A stretch of DNA of 39,638 nt from Crocinitomicaceae bacterium (GTDB lineage Bacteria > Bacteroidota > Bacteroidia > Flavobacteriales_D > Crocinitomicaceae). Positions 34,415 to 39,638 of this stretch are shown here, one piece after another. Location: the NCBI GenBank assembly GCA_022448165.1, contig JAKVAS010000017.1:1-39638 (forward strand), read 5' to 3'. The notes beneath the pieces were generated by a model. The model saw nothing but the letters and a program-made list of their open reading frames with translations, was not told the origin of the DNA and made no database searches. Position 1 is the stretch's first letter; each line of letters opens with the position of its first letter. A program made the position numbers and the translations under genes.

Positions 34415-36436
34415 ATGAGATATCTTCTTTTTTCACTTTCTCTTGTACTTTTCGCATCATGCGCTGTATCTCAAGGGAAATATTCTACAAAAAACAAAAA
34501 GGCAATTAAGTACTATACAGCTGGATTACAAGCGCCTAATCAGTCTATTGATCATACAACTCATCTACCAAACTTTAAAGCTGGGCTTGAACTAATGAGT
34601 AAAGCCTTAGAAAAAGACCCGAATTTTTGGGAGGCACATTTAGTCAGTGGTGAATTTAGAGAAAGCTTACATCAATATGATAAAGCTATAGAGCATTATG
34701 AAGCTGCTATTAGAATTAATCCAAATCACTCCCCTTCTGGGGCTACATTCTTTTTTCTATCAACTCTTCAGCAAGCAGTTGGAGATTATTCAGAAGCAAT
34801 TAAAAATATAGATATATTTCTTAACAATAGACGCGCTAACCCTCAATTAATTGCTACAGCTAATGAGCTTCGAGCCAATTGTGTATTTGCTCAAGACGCA
34901 CTAAACAATCCTTTAGATTTTAATCCAATTAATATCGGCCCTGGAATTAACACAAATAATCCTGAGTACTTTCCAACGATCACAGTAGATGGAAAAACAA
35001 TTCTCTTCACCCGACTGATTAATGATCCCAGAGTTGATGAAAAAATAAAAAAACAGGAAGATTTCTATGTTTCGGAACTAAGTGACAAAAATATTTGGCA
35101 ACAGTCAATTCCAATGCCAAACAATGTAAATACTGTTAATAACGAAGGCGCTCCAACTATCAGTGCTGATGGACGTTCATTAGTGTTTGTAGCTTGTCCA
35201 GATATTACTGGTAGAGATTATGGAAAGAACAGAAAAGGACGAGGAAGCTGTGATCTCTTTTACACAAAAAAACTAGGTTCCACTTGGACAGATCCAATTA
35301 ATCTTCCAGGATTTGTGAACTCGGCAAACTGGGAAACTCAACCATCACTTTCTTCTGATGGCAAAACGTTGTACTTCATTCGTGGTCTTCAAGGTAGAGG
35401 AAGAAATGGAGATTCCGATATCTACGTCGCACACAAGGATGAAAATGGAGTTTGGGGCAAAGCAAAGAAACTACCAAATCATATCAACACTCCAAGAAAA
35501 GAAGAATCAGTACTAATTCACCCAGACGGAAAGACTTTATATTTCGCTTCTAGAGGACATGTAGGAATGGGAGGATCTGATCTTTTTGTATCAAGAATGG
35601 ACAAAGATGGTAACTGGGGAACTCCTGAAAACTTAGGATACCCAATTAATACTAAGTATGATGAAAATTCACTAATGGTTTCTCCAGAAGGTGAAATTGC
35701 TTTTTTCGCTTCCAATAGAGAAGGTGGATATGGGGATTTAGACATTTACTACTTTACAATGCCTGAACATTTACGTCCAACAAGAACCCTTTACTTTGAT
35801 GGAACCGTTTTCGATTCTTATACAAAGAATCCTCTGCCTGGAAAGTTTCGTTTAATTGATTTAGAAACAGGTAATGAAGTTATTTATTCTGAAGCAGATA
35901 AAATCAATGGTGAATTTACCGTATCGTTACCAACGAATAGAGAATATGCCTTAAATGTTGAATATCCAGGGTATACGTTCTTTTCAAAAAACTTTAATAT
36001 GACGGCTGTAGAAGGACTCGAATCAATTCATATGGATGTACCAATGATTCCAATTGGAAGTGAAGGAATTACAGTATTAGACAATGTGTTTTTCGATCTA
36101 TCATCGGCACGGTTAAGAAAAGAATCTTTTGTTGAACTTGATAAATTTGTTCAATTCTTGAGTGCGAATCCCCAAATTAGTATAGAACTGGGTGGGCATA
36201 CAGATACTCGTGGAGATGCTGGTAAGAACCAAGTACTTTCTGAAAACCGAGCGAAAGCTGTATATGACTATGTAATTTCTAAAGGAATTGCTAAAGATCG
36301 TTTGGCATACAAAGGATATGGAGAAACAGTTCCTGTTATTTCTGACATTGAGATTGAAAAATTATCCTCAGAAAAAGAAAAGGAAAAAGCGCATCAAACC
36401 AATCGTAGAACAGAATATAAAACGGTTATAAAATAA
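34415..36436 (+). CDS. PorE-like protein: TPR, beta-propeller, CRD and OmpA domains
   Basis: A 673-aa envelope protein with a lipoprotein-like signal peptide (LVLFASCAVSQ, Cys16). Order: TPR repeats (about 30-160; FWEAHLVSGEFRESLHQYDKAIEHYE), a PD40/WD40-type beta-propeller (about 175-450; TITVDGKTILFTRL, LSSDGKTLYFIRG, IHPDGKTLYFASRG, VSPEGEIAFFASNREGGYG), a carboxypeptidase-regulatory-like segment (FDGTVFDSYTKNPLPGKFRL), and a C-terminal OmpA peptidoglycan-binding domain (ELGGHTDTRGDAGKNQVLSENRAKAV, quoted in part: GGHTDTRGDAG). This architecture and size match PorE of the type IX secretion system, which links the machinery to peptidoglycan. The exact orthology is inferred. The gene overlaps the UbiA gene by one base. 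Confidence 0.8.
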   Translation: MRYLLFSLSLVLFASCAVSQGKYSTKNKKAIKYYTAGLQAPNQSIDHTTHLPNFKAGLELMSKALEKDPNFWEAHLVSGEFRESLHQYDKAIEHYEAAIRINPNHSPSGATFFFLSTLQQAVGDYSEAIKNIDIFLNNRRANPQLIATANELRANCVFAQDALNNPLDFNPINIGPGINTNNPEYFPTITVDGKTILFTRLINDPRVDEKIKKQEDFYVSELSDKNIWQQSIPMPNNVNTVNNEGAPTISADGRSLVFVACPDITGRDYGKNRKGRGSCDLFYTKKLGSTWTDPINLPGFVNSANWETQPSLSSDGKTLYFIRGLQGRGRNGDSDIYVAHKDENGVWGKAKKLPNHINTPRKEESVLIHPDGKTLYFASRGHVGMGGSDLFVSRMDKDGNWGTPENLGYPINTKYDENSLMVSPEGEIAFFASNREGGYGDLDIYYFTMPEHLRPTRTLYFDGTVFDSYTKNPLPGKFRLIDLETGNEVIYSEADKINGEFTVSLPTNREYALNVEYPGYTFFSKNFNMTAVEGLESIHMDVPMIPIGSEGITVLDNVFFDLSSARLRKESFVELDKFVQFLSANPQISIELGGHTDTRGDAGKNQVLSENRAKAVYDYVISKGIAKDRLAYKGYGETVPVISDIEIEKLSSEKEKEKAHQTNRRTEYKTVIK

Positions 36437-37374
36437 TGCATTTTATTCGACTCATTAGACCCATTAACTTATTAATTATTGCCCTAACAATGTATGGTTT
36501 AGGTTGGTATTTTGATACATGCATTTCTGATGGCGGGGTTAACTCCTTCACCTTCTTTATTCTTGTATTATCGACCATTATTATTGCTGCAGCGGGTAAT
36601 ATCATTAATGATTATTTTGATGTACGTGCCGATCGAATTAATAAACCTGATCGAATGGTTATTGAGAAGCACATTAAAAAACGTGTAGCCATCGTTACAC
36701 ATTGGGGATTTAACTTTATTGCTTTTAGTATGGCTATTTACCTTACTTGGAAGACGGGTTCTTTTTGGTATGCATTTATACACCTATTCTCCATCAATGT
36801 ACTTTGGTTGTACTCCCTTTATTTTAAGCGCCAATTTCTAATTGGAAATTTGCTGATTGCTGCTCTTACAGCTCTAGTAACCATATTAGTTGGAATCTAC
36901 TTTTATCAAATAAACAATATATCATCCCATGAACTAGGGACTATTTATCCGTTTGAAAACATTCATAATTCTTTCTCTATTATCTGGATCTCTCTTGGAT
37001 TAGCATTATTCGCTTTCTTATTAAACTTTGCTAGGGAAATTGTTAAAGATATTGAAGATGTCAAAGGTGATTTAGAACTAAAATCAAGAACAATTCCCAT
37101 TGTTTTAGGAACAATAAAAAGTAAACGAATTGTAGCTTTTATTTTAGCAATTGTTATTCTAAGTGCATTATTTGTATGGAATCAATATCAGCTCTCTTTC
37201 AACAGTATGATTCTTATTGGGGTTTCAGCTCTTACAACCACTATTGCCCTAATACTATTGTTTCAATCTACTGAACGTAAACACTACCGATTAGTAAATC
37301 ATCTTATTAAATTATCAATGACAGCGGGTCTTTTAACACCTATTTACTGGAAACTTATTGCTATTTATGGATAA
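36436..37374 (+). CDS. UbiA-family prenyltransferase
   Basis: A 312-aa, eight- to nine-helix membrane prenyltransferase. The two aspartate-rich Mg-diphosphate motifs are seen: N58-D59xxD62xxxD66 in NIINDYFDVRADRINKPD and REIVKDIEDVKGDLELKSRTIP in the second half. Bacteroidota proteins of this type are often labelled geranylgeranylglycerol-phosphate geranylgeranyltransferase, as in archaea, but the substrate is unproven; quinone or other lipid prenylation is an alternative. Start overlaps the PorE-like stop (TAATG), and it overlaps maf by 8 nt. Confidence 0.87.
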   Translation: MHFIRLIRPINLLIIALTMYGLGWYFDTCISDGGVNSFTFFILVLSTIIIAAAGNIINDYFDVRADRINKPDRMVIEKHIKKRVAIVTHWGFNFIAFSMAIYLTWKTGSFWYAFIHLFSINVLWLYSLYFKRQFLIGNLLIAALTALVTILVGIYFYQINNISSHELGTIYPFENIHNSFSIIWISLGLALFAFLLNFAREIVKDIEDVKGDLELKSRTIPIVLGTIKSKRIVAFILAIVILSALFVWNQYQLSFNSMILIGVSALTTTIALILLFQSTERKHYRLVNHLIKLSMTAGLLTPIYWKLIAIYG

Positions 37375-37942
37375 CATTCAAATTGTTCTTGGATCTAAAT
37401 CACCGAGAAGACAAGCCCTTATCAAAGAACTTAGGTTTCCTGTAGAAGTTAGAACAATGGATATCGAAGAAGTTTATCCATCTGATCTTCCTATAGCAGA
37501 AGTTCCTGAATTTCTATCCAAACTAAAGGCTGAGCCATTTGCAAATGACTTACGTCAAAATGAATTACTTGTTACTTCAGACACCGTTGTACTATTGGAT
37601 AATCAACTACTTGGAAAGCCTAAAAATGAAACCGATGCTAAAAACATGTTGAGATCAATTTCAGGAAAAATACACACCGTTGTTTCTGGCGTTTGCTTAA
37701 CTTCATTGGAAAAGCAAGTAACATTCTCTACAAAAACTGAAGTACACTTCTCTCCCCTGGAGGATGCACAAATAGATCATTACGTAAAAACATTTTCCCC
37801 TTTTGACAAAGCTGGATCGTATGCTATTCAAGAGTGGATTGGATTTATTGGTGTTAAAAAAATCAATGGATGCTATTACAATGTAATGGGATTACCTCTT
37901 CATGATTTATATAGAGCAATTTCTTCTCATTTTTTGAAATAA
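37367..37942 (+). CDS. maf: Maf family nucleoside triphosphate pyrophosphatase
   Basis: About 191 aa. Maf proteins hydrolyse non-canonical or modified NTPs (dTTP/UTP or m7GTP type) to monophosphates. Visible features: the signature VLGSKSPRRQALIKELRF, VTSDTVVLLDNQLLGKPKN with the catalytic Asp-containing SDT, TVVSGVCL, and DKAGSYAIQEWIGFIGVKKINGCYYNVMGLPL. I take the ATG at 37367, because the track start is a TTG at 37358 with three extra residues (MLF) inside the UbiA gene. Last gene of the operon; an AT-rich inverted repeat covers its stop codon but lacks a T tract. Confidence 0.93.
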   Translation: MDNIQIVLGSKSPRRQALIKELRFPVEVRTMDIEEVYPSDLPIAEVPEFLSKLKAEPFANDLRQNELLVTSDTVVLLDNQLLGKPKNETDAKNMLRSISGKIHTVVSGVCLTSLEKQVTFSTKTEVHFSPLEDAQIDHYVKTFSPFDKAGSYAIQEWIGFIGVKKINGCYYNVMGLPLHDLYRAISSHFLK

Positions 37943-38023
37943 TTCTTCAAAAAAAAATATAAAATCCCCAACCTTTCTATTTTAATTTCCGTCCTTTCTA
38001 TAAGTGAACAAAACCTCATTGTG

Positions 38024-38392
38024 ATGTTGAAACTGATATTTTTTCTTATTTCATTCTTTTGCATAACACTATGCAATGCTGAAGAGAACATTAGTGGTAG
38101 TAGTAACATGGGCGTGTATACTGTGAATAACAAACATCATGTTGAGGCAAATAAAATTAATATCGGGATTGAACCTGTACTTACTTCTAGTGCAATCAAT
38201 CCCGTAATTAATTTTCAAGAAAAGCTGCTTGCCTCGAACCAACAATTTAACTTCAATAAAGTAAATCAAAGTATTAGTAATTCACTGTCCAAAGAAGAAA
38301 TCTCTGCGGCAAGATGGGCTAATTCATTCAAGTACTCGTTTATTTTCTTTAGTCTCATTTTAAGCCTTTATCTGGCTTTAAAAATCAGTTAA
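38024..38392 (+). CDS. Unknown small envelope protein (122 aa)
   Basis: I do not recognise it. A signal peptide (MLKLIFFLISFFCITLCNA) precedes a polar, asparagine/serine-rich stretch (EENISGSSNMGVYTVNNK, INPVINFQEKLLASNQQFNF), and one C-terminal transmembrane helix closes the protein (YSFIFFSLILSLYLALKIS). It would be an inner-membrane-anchored periplasmic protein. Start: ATG 38024 with the alternative GTG at 38021 one codon upstream. Its TAA overlaps the TAA of the converging DUF389 gene in the four bases TTAA. Function unknown. Confidence 0.55.
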   Translation: MLKLIFFLISFFCITLCNAEENISGSSNMGVYTVNNKHHVEANKINIGIEPVLTSSAINPVINFQEKLLASNQQFNFNKVNQSISNSLSKEEISAARWANSFKYSFIFFSLILSLYLALKIS

Positions 38393-39638
38393 AACTTTAA
38401 AACAATTTCTTTTCTTTCCAATCTACGTTCTAACCATAAACGAATTTTTTCCTTATCTACTTCTTCCATTTCTTCACCGCAAGTAAAATATACCATGGAA
38501 TAAGGAACAGATTGTTTCAATGAATCGATGTATTTCATCGTCTCAGAAGACATACAAGAAGTCAATGTAGGATAAATCACCTGAATTTCCTTTAGTAATT
38601 CATTACTTGTTGGAAGAGCAGCTCTCAAACTATCAACTTCTTTTGTTTTTGCATCCAAAGCGGCACTCAAACGATTCACTTTAGCATTCATTTTATTTAC
38701 TTCGTCATCTCGAAGTGCTAACTCCTCGTTATCTCCAATTTTTAGTCCTCGTTCAATTCCAATTTTAGCCTTATTAAGGCCCATATCTTTCGCTTTCTCT
38801 CGCAAAAGCTCTTCCTCATGTTCCGTAAACTCATTCCCACCATACACCAAAGTAACAGTACGATTATCGGGATTTATTCTATCATCCAATAAGTAATTAC
38901 CTTCCCAAACACCTACTTTCTGAACAAATCGTTTTGCCTTGGAATTGAATTTCTCTTTTTGCACCAAAGTAATTCCCAAATAAACACTTGGAAGTACCGT
39001 TGCCAGTATCACAATGATTACTACAATATTCGTATTCTTAATTTCCCGAGAAAGTAAAAACGTCTTTTTAGGAAATTTCAAGAGTTGCGAAACGAGCATT
39101 ACAGAAAGTGCTATAAACACGGTGTTAATTGCAAACAAATACAAAGCCCCCATGAAATAGTTCCAATTTCCAATTGAAAGACCATACCCAGCAGTGCAAA
39201 GAGGCGGCATTAAAGCAGTTGCAATTGCTACACCAGGAATTACATTCCCTTTATTTTTACTACTTATTGCAACTATTCCTGCTAACCCTCCAAAGATTGC
39301 TATAAACACATCAAAAATAGTTGGACTCGTTCTTGCTAGTAGTTCTGAATGTTCTGTATGAATTGGAGTAATAACAAAATATAACGTTGAGGTTATAAGT
39401 CCACCGACGCCAGCAAAAGCATAATTCTTCAATGATTTTTTTAAAAGATCAAAATCATAGGTGGCAACACTATAACCAATACCATTTATTGGCCCCATCA
39501 ATGGAGAAATTAACATTGCTCCAATAATCACTGCAGGAGAATTCATATTCAATCCTACCGAAGCAATAAAAATAGCAAATACTAAAATCCAAAGATTTGT
39601 ACCACGGAAAACAACGCCTTTCTCTATAGACTCATGAA
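38389..39638 (-). CDS. DUF389 membrane protein with coiled-coil tail, 5' end cut by window
   Basis: The ORF track starts at a TTG at 39552, but the frame stays open to the window edge, where it reads SIEKGVVFRGTNLWILVFAIFIASVGLN, a standard DUF389 beginning, so the gene is N-terminally truncated here. Visible: AVIIGAMLISPLMGPINGIGY, GVAIATALMPPLCTAGYGLSIG, and about six transmembrane helices. From about residue 230 of the track translation there is a soluble extension with a coiled coil (VNRLSAALDAKTKEVDSLRAAL) and a short C-terminal alpha/beta part (SMVYFTCGEEMEEVDKEKIRLW). DUF389 function is unknown. It converges with the 38024 gene with overlapping stops. Confidence 0.9.
   Translation of the reverse strand, partial: HESIEKGVVFRGTNLWILVFAIFIASVGLNMNSPAVIIGAMLISPLMGPINGIGYSVATYDFDLLKKSLKNYAFAGVGGLITSTLYFVITPIHTEHSELLARTSPTIFDVFIAIFGGLAGIVAISSKNKGNVIPGVAIATALMPPLCTAGYGLSIGNWNYFMGALYLFAINTVFIALSVMLVSQLLKFPKKTFLLSREIKNTNIVVIIVILATVLPSVYLGITLVQKEKFNSKAKRFVQKVGVWEGNYLLDDRINPDNRTVTLVYGGNEFTEHEEELLREKAKDMGLNKAKIGIERGLKIGDNEELALRDDEVNKMNAKVNRLSAALDAKTKEVDSLRAALPTSNELLKEIQVIYPTLTSCMSSETMKYIDSLKQSVPYSMVYFTCGEEMEEVDKEKIRLWLERRLERKEIVLKF

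Noticed and set aside
37930-37954. Inverted repeat TTTTTTGAA-ataattc-TTCAAAAAA at the end of maf as terminator
   Set aside because: A weak AT-only stem that is not followed by a T tract on either strand.

Overview
The window looks like a chromosomal segment of a Bacteroidota bacterium, most probably a marine-type member of Flavobacteriales. The evidence is low GC by eye, Bacteroidota-type promoters (TTTG/TTG, about 19 bp, TAnnTTTG), a type IX secretion (T9SS) C-terminal sorting domain, a PorE-like OmpA/TPR/propeller protein, a CarboxypepD_reg/plug TonB-dependent receptor, and family-restricted proteins of the DUF4301, DUF6913-like and bTHX kinds. I saw no tRNA, rRNA, IS element, phage module or CRISPR array. 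It reads as dense core genome with 41 protein genes, two of them cut by the window edges.

Left half (1-19.1 kb, mostly minus strand). A six-gene overlapping operon runs leftward from 5548: small outer-membrane barrel, prmC, ligA, DUF6913-like protein, dapA, and a DHH phosphoesterase truncated by the window edge. Next come an EamA transporter and a DUF58 protein (plus), DUF4301 (minus), a SAM methyltransferase (plus), then a lipoprotein / ECF sigma / putative anti-sigma operon (12124 to 9569), an orphan NarL-type response regulator, ilvE, recQ (plus), a LexA/CI-like repressor, and a three-gene cluster of an unknown 141-aa protein, an orphan ABC ATPase and a YihY membrane protein.

Right half (19.2-39.6 kb, mostly plus strand). 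The first operon is an RlmI-like methyltransferase, a MATE exporter and fmt. It is followed by hup (HU) with a textbook promoter, trmH, and a ribosomal protein bTHX gene with an H1-like Lys/Ala tail. A serine operon follows (serC, serA, DUF1015, YggS, DUF1684), then an outer-membrane barrel. A TonB-dependent receptor and a T9SS cargo protein lie on the minus strand. The next plus-strand group is a small unknown gene, queE, porE-like, a UbiA prenyltransferase and maf. The window ends with a small secreted/membrane unknown facing a truncated DUF389 membrane protein.

The most interesting non-coding signals are these: (i) three head-to-tail TTATC 9-mers, one a perfect DnaA box, between fmt and hup, close to where gene orientation switches from mostly minus to mostly plus, so an origin or DnaA-control region is possible; (ii) a palindrome over the -33 element of hup; (iii) several genes with forced GTG/TTG starts lying just after a TAnnTTTG box, which suggests leaderless or very short-leader mRNAs; (iv) terminators placed almost against the next start codon, one with a promoter nested just upstream of the hairpin; (v) a 7-bp inverted repeat in front of the LexA-like repressor. 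All functional statements come from motif reading and family knowledge, with no database search.
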